Shown piece after piece: positions 1 through 11,335 of a stretch of 64,000 nucleotides of DNA. A model generated the notes under the pieces. It was not told the origin of the DNA and ran no database searches. It worked only from the letters and a program-made list of their open reading frames with translations. The stretch is from Saccharina japonica (Eukaryota > Sar > Phaeophyceae > Laminariales > Laminariaceae): contig MEHQ01003804.1 of NCBI GenBank assembly GCA_008828725.1, positions 66,566-130,565 on the forward strand. The letters run 5' to 3'. Position numbers and translations under genes: made by a program. Every line of letters begins with the position of its first letter. Position 1 is the stretch's first letter.

Positions 1-237
1 GTCGTATGCAGAGTGCGGAGTGTTGACTCCGGCGTTAAATCAGAACTCGTTCTATTTTATTGTCTGTTCTGTTGGCGCTATTATGACAGTCACTACCGCC
101 TAGCTCTCCCATCTCGGCACGGCTTTCGACACGAGCAGCACATGACGGTCGGCACAAATAGCGGGCGTCTATCAGTCCCGAGCGTGTCTGAATCGGTTGA
201 GTGTACGCGTCGCGCGCCAAAAAAAAACAAAGCGAAC

Positions 238-303
238 GAGGGGCGTGCGAGGGACAGACGAGGGACGTGCGAGGGACAGACGAGGGACGTGCGAGGGACA
301 GAC
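238..303. repeat. 11-bp/22-bp tandem repeat, six 11-mers
   Basis: Two 11-mers, GAGGGACAGAC and GAGGGACGTGC, alternate three times, giving three 22-bp units. The first 11-mer carries one substitution. It reads open in several frames, which explains small spurious ORFs here. Confidence 0.9.
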
Positions 304-653
304 AAACCTCAATATTGAAGGATTCGTTAAATAAAGGCACGCTGTGGCAGCTTTCAGAACTGTTTTTTGTCCGTTTGTGTCCGTCGCGAGCAGGGATACA
401 CCCCCACGGGCAGACACCCAACCCATTATGAAGAGCATCTATTGATGCTCGAATGCCTGCGGCCTTCTCGCATCAATATCTCCTCATTAAAAACGCGATC
501 GCACCCGGTGCGAACCTTCGCATGATTACGGTATGTAATGTTCGTGAAGCGTTTTATTTCGCGACCTAATATTACACGTGGTACCTGGTATGTACTACTT
601 CTACAATAGGTGAAAAATTACGTTTTTGCATCCTATGTTGTGATGTTTTATTT
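304..653. other. no feature seen
   Basis: I see no ORF with coding character, RNA gene or repeat here. The stretch ends in TTATTT, a candidate target duplication of the next element. Confidence 0.5.
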
Positions 654-2118
654 GGGGAAATGGTAATTTTGGGGTATACCCCCCTGTGTTTTCGTTCATT
701 TGGGGGTAGGGTCAAAATGCGCCCGCGGACCGCGCTCCCGCGGGCCCAAACAGGCATTCCGAAGCCCTGGCAAGATGCCCGAAGCCCATGCCAAGCACCC
801 ACACATATAATATATATAGTATATATATTCAGGCACGTCCTTTGGCCTAACGGGGTGGCGGCGCACAAGGGAGCAAACGAAGTCCCCCCTTTGACCACAT
901 CTCGGGGGGAGGTAACCCCACGTGCCTACTAAATTTACCTACTCCCGCCGATTGACAACTTTTTCACCCCGTTTGACCGAAACCATACCCCCTTTTGACC
1001 ATCTGCGACAGCCTTTATAATGACTACCTGGTACAGCAGTACGCATCCACGTCACCGCCCAACAGCCCGAATAGACCACGGAGCGGAATATCCAGAACTT
1101 GCGAGTAGTCGGGATCGTTTGCCTCCCAAATCTCGGCGGAACTATATAAAAATCAAATAGATATAGACGATAAGAAGATATCGGCTCTTCTTAGAAAACG
1201 TCGGCTCTTCTGAGAAAACATAACGGCGGTTATGGGAGAAGCAGAACACACACGCCTAGTTGCTCGGCGTATGATTCGTGGGTCGTGGGTTGCTCGGTGC
1301 CTAGTGCTTCGTTGCCGGGTCTGGTTACAATCGTACCGGTACGTGATACGTTTCAGCAGTAATGTTTTTGAACTACGGTAATTACGGGTGACACAGGTAA
1401 CTTATAACATTACGGGTGTCTGTGCTGTGTGTTGGACGGCAGGCTGGTGTATTTTAGTAGGATCACCAGGCAACGAAGCACCAAGCACCCAGCAACACCA
1501 AGCACCCAGCAGCCCACGACCCACGACTTATACGTACGCCGAGCAACTACGCGTATGTGTTTTGCTTCTCCCATCACCGTCATGTTTTCTCAGAAGAGCC
1601 GATATCTTCACCTCTTCTATACGCGTAACTATTTGCTTTTTATATAGTTCCGCCGAGATTTGGGAGGCAAACAAACCCGACTACTCGCAAGTTCTGGATG
1701 CTCCGCCCCGTGGTCTATTCCGGCTGTTGGGCGGTGACGTGGATACGTACTGCTGTAGTCGTTTTTGAGGCTGTCGCAGATGGTCTAAAGGGGGTATGGT
1801 TTCGGTCAAACGGGGTGAAAAAAGTGGTCAATCGGGGGGAGTAGATACATTTTGTAGGTACGTGGGGTTATCTCCTGGTCGAAGGGGGGACTTCGTTTGC
1901 TCCCTCGTGCGCCGCCACCCCGTTAGGCCCAAGGGCGTGCCTGAAAAAAAAACAAGTTGTGTGCGTGCTTGGCATGGGCTTCGGGCATCTTGCCAGGGCT
2001 TCGGAATGGCGGTGAGGCCTGTTTGGGCCCGCGGGAGCGCGTTCCGCGGGCGCATTTTGACCCTACCCCCAAATTGCCGTACAAACAGGGGGTATACCCC
2101 CGAATGACCATTTCCCTC
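654..2118. mobile_element. foldback element FB1, about 1.46 kb
   Basis: The two ends are long imperfect inverted repeats of about 650 bp each (left about 654-1325, right about 1467-2118) around a short loop. The left end begins GGGGAAATGG and the right end finishes CCATTTCCCTC, its near complement. TTATTT occurs immediately outside both ends (648-653 and 2119-2124), a candidate 6-bp target duplication. No transposase is encoded; short ORFs in the arms are complements of each other and not credible genes. Related arms occur at 32.9-33.9 kb and 51.7-52.3 kb, so this is a family. Classification beyond foldback or long-TIR non-autonomous DNA element is not possible. Confidence 0.8.
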
Positions 2119-2137
2119 TTATTTATTGCGTGCCCGT

Positions 2138-2145
2138 ATATACGT
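2138..2145. repeat. 8-bp target-site duplication, left copy
   Basis: ATATACGT abuts the left terminus of the hAT-type element and is repeated exactly at 4619-4626. Confidence 0.85.
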
Positions 2146-2856
2146 TAGAGGTGTTACCCGACGAGTACCCGCCCTAAACGGGTACCCTCTTAAATCGGAA
2201 AAAAAATACCCGGGTACTCGCGAGTATTTACGTCTATTTCGGGCGGGTACCCGGGTACCCGTTTAACAGCCGGGTACCCGTCTAACAACCGGGTACCCGG
2301 GTACCCGGCACATTATTTGTCATGTTTGGTCCTTAACGCTGCAACGGATAAACTCTTAAGAAAGTTGTTCTCCAACATTCGGCACACCAACCCTGTGCCA
2401 CAATGATTTTCATACAACCATGCCAACAAAACAACAGACTACGCGCCACGAACGCATCGAATTACATGTAACAGCCGATTTTCCTAATTGAGAATTGCCT
2501 TTGCGATGAGAATGAAAAACGATTTTAGTACTTTGTTGTTTTTAAGAGTTGAGTTTCGCTCACAATCAAAATTTAACCTGGAATGTTATCGATCCACGAA
2601 AAAAAAAATCGAAATCAACCTTGACAGGCTCGTAAAACAGAGCATATGAGGGAATTGGTATTTTTATTACGAGCGAATGCGAGTTTCTAATTTTGACCAA
2701 GTCTCTCGTGATAGCATAGGGACCTCTTGCAAAATAGCCATGGCCGATTTCTCAGTTGATTAAACTATTGATTTTGTCTGCACTTTTCATCAAATTCTCA
2801 GCATTTTATTTTGTCTACTAATTTTTTTCGCACTTTTCATCAATTTCTCAGAATTT

Positions 2857-3138
2857 TATCTGTCTACTAAGTTGTACTCTAACTTAAAAATAAGAAAGTT
2901 CGGAGTCGTACACGGGTCTCGAACCCCGGACTCTTGTGTTGACAAGTCGCTGCACCACCTGTAACTCTACTCGTGCAAGTTGTGTGTGCCTCCATATTTT
3001 CTATATTTCTATAGTAGACGTACTGCAACTCTCATAATTTGATCTGTCTACTACGTTGTACTCGTACTATAACAAAAAAATAAGTAGGGAGTCGTACACT
3101 GGTCTCGAACCCCGGACTCTTGCATTGACAAGTTGCTG
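2857..3138 (-). repeat. two tRNA-like (SINE head) repeats
   Basis: A segment of about 95 bp occurs twice (about 2857-2950 and 3040-3138). On the minus strand the first copy has a perfect pol III B box, GGTTCGAGACC (2915-2925), and an A-box-like TGGTGCAGCGA (2947-2957). The T arm does not pair properly and there is no acceptor stem, so these are tRNA-derived fragments, not tRNA genes. Confidence 0.6.
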
Positions 3139-3870
3139 ACCCCCTATACAAAAATCAAGTCATTTCAGAGCCCCCATACTAAAATCAAGTCATTTCAGAC
3201 CCACCATACAATTCCAAGTCAATCCAGATCCCCCATACAATTCCAAGTCATTTCAGAACCACAATACAAAAACCAAGTCATTTTAGAGACCCGATACAAA
3301 TTCAAGTCCTTTCAAACCCACCATAAAAAAATCAAGTCATTTTAGACCCCCCATACAATGTCAAGTAATTTCAGACCCCTCTAACAAAATCCGAGTCATT
3401 TCCAGACCCACTATACAAAAGCCGAGTCATTGCGAACCCCCTATACAAAGACCAAGTAAGTTCAGACCTCCCATACAAATTAAAGTCATTTTAGACCCAC
3501 GACACCAAAAATCAAGTCAATCCAGGCCTCCCATACAATTTCAAGTCATTTCAGACCACCCATACAAATTCAAGTCATTTCAGATCCCCTTCACCAAAAT
3601 CAAGTCAATCCAGACCCCCCATACAATTTCAAGTCATTTCAGACCCACCATACAAAAACCGAGTCATTTCAGCACCATCATAAAAAAACAGGTCATTTTA
3701 ATTATTGATACTAAAACCAAGTCATATCCAACCCACCTTACAAAAAACAAGTCATTTCATCACCAATGCTAAAGCTAAGTAATTTTCAACCGCGTATACA
3801 AAAACCAAATCATTTCAAACACATCATACAAAAACGAAGTAATTTTTTATTCCTTTACAAAAACCAAGAC
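3138..3870. repeat. minisatellite, unit about 30-31 bp, about 24 copies
   Basis: Degenerate tandem units follow the pattern CCCCCATACAAAA, then TCAAGTCATTTCAGA. Units vary by substitutions and 1-2 bp indels, so the array is old. It ends near 3869-3882 in TTAGGGTTAGGG. Confidence 0.9.
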
Positions 3871-4618
3871 TTAGGGTTAGGGTAATTTCTGTAGTAAACG
3901 TACTAATACCGGTATGCGACGTACATACACCTGGTGTATTGATAGTAACTACACAGGAAAATTGAATTCCAACTGCTTTTGCTCCTGTGTATTGCTTTTC
4001 ATCGAGCAGCTGTTAACGCTACCAACGAAATAGAAAAGTGACAAAGGCTTTCTGCCACGCCAATGACGTGGACCCGGGGAATGCTCCTCTATAGAACTCC
4101 AGGGCCTCACGCAAGTGGAGCAGATCCTCATTGCCGTAGCCTGCACCATCATGCGCGTGTGCCGCCTGATGGGAGGGCAGAGGGGGGTTCTCGGGGCACG
4201 TCGTCGACGTGTTTGCCTGTTTTTTCCCACACCAATGCACACAAGTTGATGACAGTTACTAATATCCTGCTGCGCGAGTTCCTAGCGACAGCTAAACTAT
4301 CTATTATGGGCGAGGTGCCTCGTCCATAAGTCCTGATTTTCTTCTACCAGCATTGTCAGACAGCATTTTCATTATGAAAAGGGTTTTGTGGAGGCTATGT
4401 ACGAGATACTACCCAGGGGGCGTGATTTAGGGGATGATAAGGTGTCATCCCCGGAGTTTCCAACGTAAACCAACGAGTACCCGGGTACCCGGGTACCCGG
4501 GTACCCGGGGCCCAAATACTCGGCGAGTATGAAGTGTTACTCGTACCCGTGACGGGTATTAGCAAGCCGGGTAATACTCGCGAGTACCCGGGTAATTGGC
4601 AAAAGGGTAACACCTCTA

Positions 4619-4626
4619 ATATACGT
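4619..4626. repeat. 8-bp target-site duplication, right copy
   Basis: ATATACGT directly follows the right terminus of the hAT-type element. Confidence 0.85.
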
Positions 4627-5010
4627 ACATATATAGCACGAAGACATTTTAAAAGTATCTAGCATATCATATATACGTGTTTTTTTTTTTTTTTTTTAAT
4701 ATACGTGAATATACAGTTAATTTTGTGTAATATATCTATAAACACCACGTCACTTGGGGCCGATCTGCCCACTTATATAATACATATCGTTGTAGGAAGT
4801 CGCTGTTGTCGGGACTAACCTTATAGTGCCCGGGGAATTGTCCGGTAACTCTACCAGCCCACCTGTCCCGGAAGGAGTCGCCTGTCGACACTTGGTGAAA
4901 CCCGGCTATCCCACATCCCGGGAAATTTCTCAGAACCTTTCTATCGGGCAGTGTGTGACGACTCAGTCACACCCTGACTCTCACTTGTTGTATTTTTTTA
5001 CCCTCGCCCT
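4627..5010. other. AT-rich spacer with a T-run
   Basis: It contains a poly(T) tract near 4680-4697 and TATATA-rich DNA. I see no gene. Confidence 0.5.
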
Positions 5011-5011
5011 G

Positions 5012-6923
5012 GTCGTAGGCCCAGGCCTTTAAGGCATGCCTGAAATAATGCCTGAATGACCTTTTCTGAAAACAGCGTGCCTGAACGCGATTTTCGTGCC
5101 TATCTTGCCTATCTTTTCTCAGGCACGGCCAGGCATGTCAAAATGACAAAAAAAATCATCAAAAATAACGCCGTTATATTGGAACTCCCAAATTTAGGGG
5201 AAAGGGGGGTATTTGTTGTGTTTTTTTTTGCGGTCACGCGGTCACACAGTGCATCAGTGCACCTACAGACGCACAGCGCACATCCAAGGCATCCCGCACG
5301 GCCACAGCTCTGCTAACAGCCAGGGGTGGTGTCGTCCCAGAGTATCACGATACCACCTTCTGGGTGGCAGGCACCATGCCCGGTAAAGAAGGAAGTACGC
5401 ACACACCACCAGCAGTTTCGTAGATTGCGGTAGAGAGGGGTCAACGGTCAACACCAATCGTAGTGTGCCGTCAAGTGAGGGTCATTGGGTGACGTAGAAC
5501 AACACTCTTGCTTGGCGTCTTCTGATACGCAGGCTCTTTACGGAACGATGTAGACTAGGCAACGGGTTTTCAATGATTTGAATGGTGCTTTCTTGTGGTT
5601 TTTGTGTCCGATGAATCGACCGATCATATCGCTGAAGGGTGATGGGGCAGAACAGAACCAACGCTGGGGCTTGATGATTTGCTCGCCCGCGCATGCACAA
5701 GCTTTGGATTCGAAATTGATGATTTATTTTTATTAACAGTCAGTGCGAATCAAAGCTCGTTTTGTTTCATACATACTATATGAGTTATGGCTTTAGAGAG
5801 CGTCCCCTGTTCCATTATTAATACGGTACGCAACACTTCGCGGAAGCCAAAAAACACAAGCTGGAGTGTAGCTTTCCCAAGCCGTACACAACGATGAATG
5901 ATGGCATAACCGTACGATGGTTCACGTTGAGCCAGTACAAAATACCTATTAATAGTCGAGTCTCGAGGAAATTTGCGTAGCGCCGTACACCATTATTATT
6001 GTGAGTATATTGCTACAGTAAGTAACGCGCACACCTGCAGCCTTGTTCGCTGTTGTATATACATATGCAGTATGTTTTTAAGATATTAATATGATTCTTA
6101 GCTATTTTTTGCCATTTCGTTGCTCCGAAACTTAAATCATCATAGGAAAAACGCAGGTGTGCAGTTCCAAAGGGAAAATGCTAACTAATTCCAAGTACCA
6201 GGTAGTTCGTCTAGTGGTTCGTCTCCGAAAACGAAGGTGCAGTTCAAAATGTGTTACAGTCGCGTGTTGAGCAAGATAGGCATTTATGTCTGAAACCCTA
6301 AACTACTTGAAATTAGTGTTGGGTTGAGCAAGATAGGCATTTATGCCTGAAACCCTTAACTACTTGAAATTAGTGTGGATTGAGCAAGATAGGCATTTAT
6401 GCCTGAAACCCTAAACTACTTGAAATTAGTGTGGATTGAGCAAGATAGGCATTTATGCCTGAAACCCTTAACTACTTGAAATTAGTGTGGATTGAGCAAG
6501 ATAGGCATTTATGCCTGAAACCCTAAACTACTTGAAATTAGTGTGGATTGAGCAAGATAGGCATTTATGCCTGAAACCCAAAACTACTTGAAATTAGTGT
6601 GGGATTGAGCAAGATAGGAAGTAAGATAGGCATTTATGCCTGAAACCCAAAACTACTTGAAATTAGTACGGGATTGAGCAAGATAGGCATTTATGCCTGA
6701 AACCCTAAAACTACTTGAAATTAGTGTGGGATGTGCCTTGACGGTTTCAGGCACGTTTAAGGCAATATTTCAGGCATAGATAGGCACGTTTAAGGCATTT
6801 CAGGCATTTGCCTATCTACGTGCCTATTTCAATTTTTTTCGCCTGCGGCGGGCCTATCTCCATATGCCTATTTACGCCTGCGGCGTGCCTTAAAGGCCTG
6901 GGCCTACGGTCGGCCTACCCCTG
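5012..6923. mobile_element. degenerate inverted-repeat element with GGCAT/ATGCC motifs
   Basis: GTAGGCCCAGGCCTTTAAGG near 5018-5037 reappears inverted near 6888-6907. Both flanks and the interior are dense in the short palindromic motifs GGCATTTATGCC and AGGCACG. The right end, read inward, starts CAGGGGTAGGCC, which resembles hAT termini, but the left terminus is lost and I find no target duplication. Apart from the internal tandem array there is no coding content. Calling it a decayed DNA transposon is an inference. Confidence 0.45.
6265..6732. repeat. tandem repeat, unit about 56 bp, about 8 copies
   Basis: Each unit contains GAGCAAGATAGGCATTTATG followed by CCTGAAACCC and CTACTTGAAATTAGTGTGG. 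Units are over 90% alike; one carries a 13-bp internal duplication near 6616-6628. The AGGCATTTATGCCT palindrome in every unit also occurs singly in the flanking element, so the array probably arose by amplification of its subterminal motif. Confidence 0.9.
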
Positions 6924-7369
6924 TTCGAGCGCTGCTCAGCGTTCCCCACCCAACGTTGTTGTAGCTCACGGAGAGCAAAACCTCCTTGCGCAGGGGAGCG
7001 GCGAGTTGTCATACCCTCCGACGACTCCGAAACCTACCTCCCTTTGTTGGCGTCGACGGCAGGAAGAGGACGACGTCTCATGTCTCATAACCTCCGATGG
7101 CCCCCCCGGGGAACCTAGCCCCGTTTAATATTCCAGCCCTATCGTGAGAGGGACGTGATTCTGGCGAGGTCACGGGTCCCTCTGTCCATGGGAATTTGAT
7201 TACTACATTACAGCAGTACGTACAACCCGTCCCCATGTAAATTTATCATACTCATTCTTTTCCCCTTACATTCACCACTTGGTGTCATAAAAAAAGAGTA
7301 TTTGAGTCAGGTGTATGCGACAAAAAGATAAAACGACACCACACTCACTCCTAAGAAGGTCAGAATAGA
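6924..7369. other. no feature seen
   Basis: One open frame spans 6808-7128, but it crosses the element end and has no recognisable domain. I consider it chance. Confidence 0.4.
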
Positions 7370-7505
7370 TAACATACCGGAGAGCGCTGTGATCACAGGA
7401 CGAGACAATAAGCGAAAACCATTATTATTTGTTTTGAACATACCGGAGAGCGATGTGATCACAGGACGAAACAATGAGCGAAAACCATTGTTGTTTGTTT
7501 TTTTC
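7370..7505. repeat. 66-bp direct repeat, two copies
   Basis: ACATACCGGAGAGCG, GTGATCACAGGACGA and GCGAAAACCATT occur in the same order twice, back to back. The copies differ at a few bases. Confidence 0.85.
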
Positions 7506-7559
7506 GTTTTTTGTCCCATTATTTTACTTGGTTTTCGAGACCCCTCCAATCTGTTTTTC

Positions 7560-7840
7560 GCTGGTGGGGCTGGGGGGGGCGTGGGGGGAGGGGTGGGTGG
7601 GGGGGGGTGGCTCTTTATTTTGTCCCGTCCCTCCCCGTCCAGGCCCTCCCCCCCCTCGCCCGCCCTACCCTACTCGAGGACCTATTTTTTTTTATTTTTT
7701 TTTATAAGTTTTATATATATATTATTTCTCTTCCCCCCCCTCACACCTTCTTGTTAATTATTTCCCCCTCTTACACGAGATTTTTTGTTTTTATTCCCCC
7801 CCCTCCCGCCCCCAGCCCTCATCGCTCTGCCCGATGACGC
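7560..7840. repeat. strand-asymmetric low-complexity tract (G-runs, then C/T-runs)
   Basis: A G-rich stretch (7566-7609) with several runs of four or more G is followed by C- and T-homopolymers to about 7815. The ORFs here are G/P/F-rich artefacts of composition. Confidence 0.8.
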
Positions 7841-7905
7841 CACGTGTTATAGGACTGGATGAGACGCACAGAGTATCCCCTTGCAGGTTTGTCTTATAAA
7901 TATCC

Positions 7906-9319
7906 TTGGTGTTACTCACTTTCCGTGGAATCAAGCGTAGAAGAGAAGCAGAGTTTGAAAATCCCCGAGACAGCTGGCATCTGCCCCGGGACGGGAGTCA
8001 CGTATGGCCTTCCGATCCTATAACCACCCCGAATTCGAATGCCATCCAAATTATACAAAAACGGGAAAATTACCACAGGCTGTATGAGGTAATTACGTAT
8101 TTTCCGGCCTTACAAGCCCACACACAGGGGGGTATATATTAGTTCAAAACTTTGTGCTACTGCTGTACGTGGTATTATTGATTCCTGGGATCACAACGGT
8201 CCGGTTGTTTTATTTCATTTTGAGCTCTGGGGCGAGTGGGGTGTCAGGGACTCGGATCCTTGTGCACTCTCGCTTGAGTGTTGAAAATATATACGTGTAC
8301 GAAGTATATGTGTTAGGTACTACGACGGGTTTTAATTTTATGGTGTTTTATATACAAGTACGTATAATACGTACAAATAATGTATTTCCTGATTATCAGA
8401 TGTGTGTTGTTGTTGTTGTGTCCCATTATCCCCGAAGCAGGCGTACCGGCCCCTTAAACTTTTTATCGTATCATGTGTATATGCGAGTGCCGTTATCGTT
8501 TATCAAGTTGCTGGATAATAAGAAATTCGGGAGTCGTTTTATATCGAAATTAGTGTGAGAAGCACCCTATTTCAAATAAGAAATCCAGCCTGGACCATAT
8601 TTCCTGTTTCTTATCAGGTGTCCCAATACTGTACTGCTGTTGTTATCGATATGTATATACCGAACTTTTGTTCTGTTCGATCAGTTTCGTTTGTTTCATC
8701 GATAACGATATATCTAAAAGTTTCGGTGCGATATATAACAAAACAACAAGCGATATTACAGGGAAGGAAGTAGTAATGGACCACCGTTGCGACCGCACGT
8801 GGAAGAGAAAGGAGCATCGACGTCGAAAATGAACGGTTTTGCGAGTGCTGGGCCGAGGATGCCATGCCAGAACCTCGAGAGTGTGGATTGAGTTACCACT
8901 CCGTTCAGTTTTCATATATGTGCCTATAGGGACCATACAGCCACAGCTAGTAAACCACCCAGGCTTCAGCGCAACCAGCGCCACATCTTCCAGGACACGA
9001 CGTGACCACAGCCCAGCTGTTCGAAAACAGGTGTGTGGTACTGTATATATACGTATATATGTGACTGTGATTCTTTGGCACCAGGAAGTTGGCTGGGTGG
9101 GATCACGAATCACTTCGATACAGGAGGTCTTTCTACCAGAAAAGCAGTAAATATCATGAGAGCAAGCACGATCGTCTCTTGAGGTCTGTCTCCCGTCTTT
9201 AATCTGACGTACTTCGTTCGGTACTACTACATACTGTTGTTTTATTACGTAGTCGTCTCGAAGCGTAACACCCCTTCCTCGCCTCCGTATCTTAGGTGCA
9301 GACACGTCGTCTGCACCCG
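7906..9319. other. no confident gene
   Basis: Frames are open for up to about 270 codons on the minus strand (8643-9449), but that frame runs through MITE-A, has no domain I recognise, and I do not support it as a gene. Confidence 0.4.
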
Positions 9320-9600
9320 GACGCGTGCTACGATAATTGTAGCACTTTTTGGCTGAAGCGTTTGTTTCTGATTGATCGGGCTCCTTAACCCAAATTCGTC
9401 GGACTTCCATGCATGCTTGTGTTGCAACATTTTCCCCTATTAGACTCATAAAGTCATGGCATTGTTCGTCGGGTCATTGGTCGGGTAGCATTTTTCTTTT
9501 CCTCCAAAACAATATGTTTCGGGCCAGGTATGGAGCTCCTAGAGTTAGGAGCTTCGCAGAAAAAAACATATGGTGCACCTCTATCGGAGCATGATGAGTC
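9320..9600. mobile_element. MITE-A copy
   Basis: The left end is GACGCGTGCTACGATAATTG and the right end CACCTCTATCGGAGCATGAT, the two diagnostic MITE-A termini. The internal block TCGGGCTCCTTAACCCAAAT is present. The copy lies about 110 bp upstream of the TATA box of the secreted-protein exon. Confidence 0.8.
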
Positions 9601-9710
9601 ACCGGTGTACGTAGTGGGCACCATCTTGAGGCAACACGAAACGAGTGGTAGCATACGCAGAAGTATGTGATGACTGCTATAAACCATCACCGGGCAGCCT
9701 ATATATACTA

Positions 9711-9718
9711 TATAAATA
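9711..9718 (+). promoter_or_regulatory. TATA box
   Basis: TATAAATA, inside ACTATATAAATAGCC, lies about 250 bp upstream of the ATG at 9970. This spacing would allow a 5' UTR of roughly 220 bases. The assignment rests on motif and position only. Confidence 0.5.
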
Positions 9719-9969
9719 GCCTGCATGCCACAGTACGCACGTTGCCCACTCCCTTGTCACCCGGCACCTCAATCTCCTTGTTTTTGTCCGTCCTCCTGCT
9801 TGTATATATATATATATACCTCCTCATTTTTTGTTTTTGTTTTCTGTTTGGTAGGCCGCGCCGCACGGGAAGAAAAACAAAAACAAAAAAAGGGGAATAT
9901 CACCCCCTCTTCACTATAGTGTATACCAGGTTGCCTGGTTTTAGCCAGACAAAGGTGAAACAGGCGAAG

Positions 9970-10359
9970 ATGAGGATGAAGGCCGCTAGCACGCTTTTGC
10001 TGGCGGCGGCGTTCGCCCGTGGGGTTTCGTGCAAGGTTTGGGTTGGGGACAGGGACGCCGCGGCGGTGGGAATATCTCCTTCGGACGGTGAACAGTTGAA
10101 TGAGGACGAGCTGATACATCTGGTCGTTGGCGCAAACACAACCGGTAAGAAAGTTTTGTCTACAAAAGCAGAAACTACTGTTAATTACCTGTCAGCTGGG
10201 CGGGTGGCATGGTCAGAATTGTTAACCGAAAGCCTCGATGGTTTGGCTTTTGGGCGTCTTGAAAGAGAACGATATCATGTGCGACATCATGTGACCCAGT
10301 CGTTTCGATTTCTACTAGTGGAACCACATCCCTACGATCACGTCGTTCCATTTGGTTGA
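9970..10359 (+). CDS. putative secreted protein, first exon (function unknown)
   Basis: I chose the ATG at 9970 because it opens a classic signal peptide: basic MRMK, the hydrophobic stretch ASTLLLAAAFA, then a small-residue cleavage region ending RGVSC. The mature part has an acidic, soluble look (GDRDAAAVG, GEQLNEDELIHLVVGAN). At 10145 the sequence GGTAAGA is a good splice donor, phase 1 after 58 codons; if it is used, exon 1 is 9970-10144. Without splicing the frame runs 129 codons to a stop at 10357-10359. I could not find a convincing second exon. A TATA box lies upstream. No family was recognised. The same exon is at 15195. Confidence 0.45.
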   Translation: MRMKAASTLLLAAAFARGVSCKVWVGDRDAAAVGISPSDGEQLNEDELIHLVVGANTTGKKVLSTKAETTVNYLSAGRVAWSELLTESLDGLAFGRLERERYHVRHHVTQSFRFLLVEPHPYDHVVPFG

Positions 10360-11335
10360 CTCCCGAGTTTACTGTAGAATAGTAGACGACAGCAGTGTTG
10401 ACTTCAGTATGCCCGCACGCTGCTGGTATACATCGCACACAGCCGAATGAAGTTCAGTCTGGGTTTTTTATTTTAGTCTGCCCTTTCCAACGGCCCGCTT
10501 GAAGGCTTGATTGACCAAGCTCGTCAGCCTGAAAGACAAGGAGGAACTATATCGCAGTGCCAGATCCACGACATCGAGCATTGCTTGCTTGTTCAAAGAG
10601 GACAAGGTTGTTCCCTAAGACGTCTGGGGCAGGCAGAGCACCGTTAGTCGCGCGCACCTTGAGACCTTCGGACAAACTTACACGTAGAGTACCCAAAAGG
10701 CCTATAATAGGTGTGAGTGTGACTGCCGCACCATGCTCCATGCTCATGGAAGCAAAACAACAATATTTAGTTTTCCGTTGGAGTCGTATACAGCACGGAT
10801 GAGGGCGCCGCTTTCGGGGCGTGGGTGCTGCTAGTAGAGGTATAGGGCGGCATGGAGGGGTACAGAGGTCAGAACGGGTGCTGACTCCGAATGTCCGCAA
10901 CGCGTAGCTATTAGCTTAGCGGGGGGCGAGTTGATCGGCGTAGGGGTTGGTCTATACTTGGTATATGTAGAGTGTAGGGACAGGCTTGATTGAGCTATCG
11001 TCGAGTTACGTCAGTGCTGCGTTGTTTTCGCACTATAAGATAGTAGATGCACCAGGCTTCGGCTTGAGCCGGACCTACAACTGTTTAACATTCTGCGCAT
11101 TGTTTTGTTGAATTGAGAGGTTAAGCGAGTATCCCCGCGCCAAAGATATTACAGTGTGGTACTGTATTGCCACACTGGTCGGTTGCGGCTGACCTGTACC
11201 AGGTCAACGTGGTATGCGGCTCTCGCGGCATAGATGCAAAATAAATCAGAAATACCCAAACAAGAGATGAAAGTAAGAATCCTCAGATAAGAAACGTCCA
11301 AAATAGGACTTCAAGCCTGGAAACAAAATTGACGT
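10360..11335. other. no confident gene
   Basis: Any further exons of the upstream gene should lie here. TTGACTTCAG at about 10396-10405 is a possible acceptor, but no exon with clear coding character follows. Confidence 0.35.

Larger units (their letters stand above)
2146..4618. mobile_element. non-autonomous hAT-type DNA transposon
   Basis: The left end starts TAGAGGTGTTACCC and the right end finishes GGGTAACACCTCTA, a perfect 14-bp terminal inverted repeat. It is bounded by an exact 8-bp duplication, ATATACGT. An 8-bp duplication and a TAGAGGTG-like terminus are the known signature of the hAT superfamily. Both subterminal regions (2160-2320 and 4470-4600) are packed with GGGTACCC palindromes, as expected for transposase-binding arrays. 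The interior holds tRNA-like SINE fragments and a 31-bp minisatellite but no transposase, so mobility would need a transposase from elsewhere. Confidence 0.9.

Noticed and set aside
1796..2107. ORFs in the FB1 arms
   Set aside because: They correspond to the complementary strand of the other arm and to other foldback copies; no protein domain.
6265..6732. CRISPR-like array of repeats
   Set aside because: Units are directly adjacent with no unique spacers, and the setting is eukaryotic.
8643..9449. 268-codon minus-strand ORF
   Set aside because: It runs through a MITE-A and is disrupted in the sister copy (13868-14338 and 14465-14674), so it is not a maintained gene.
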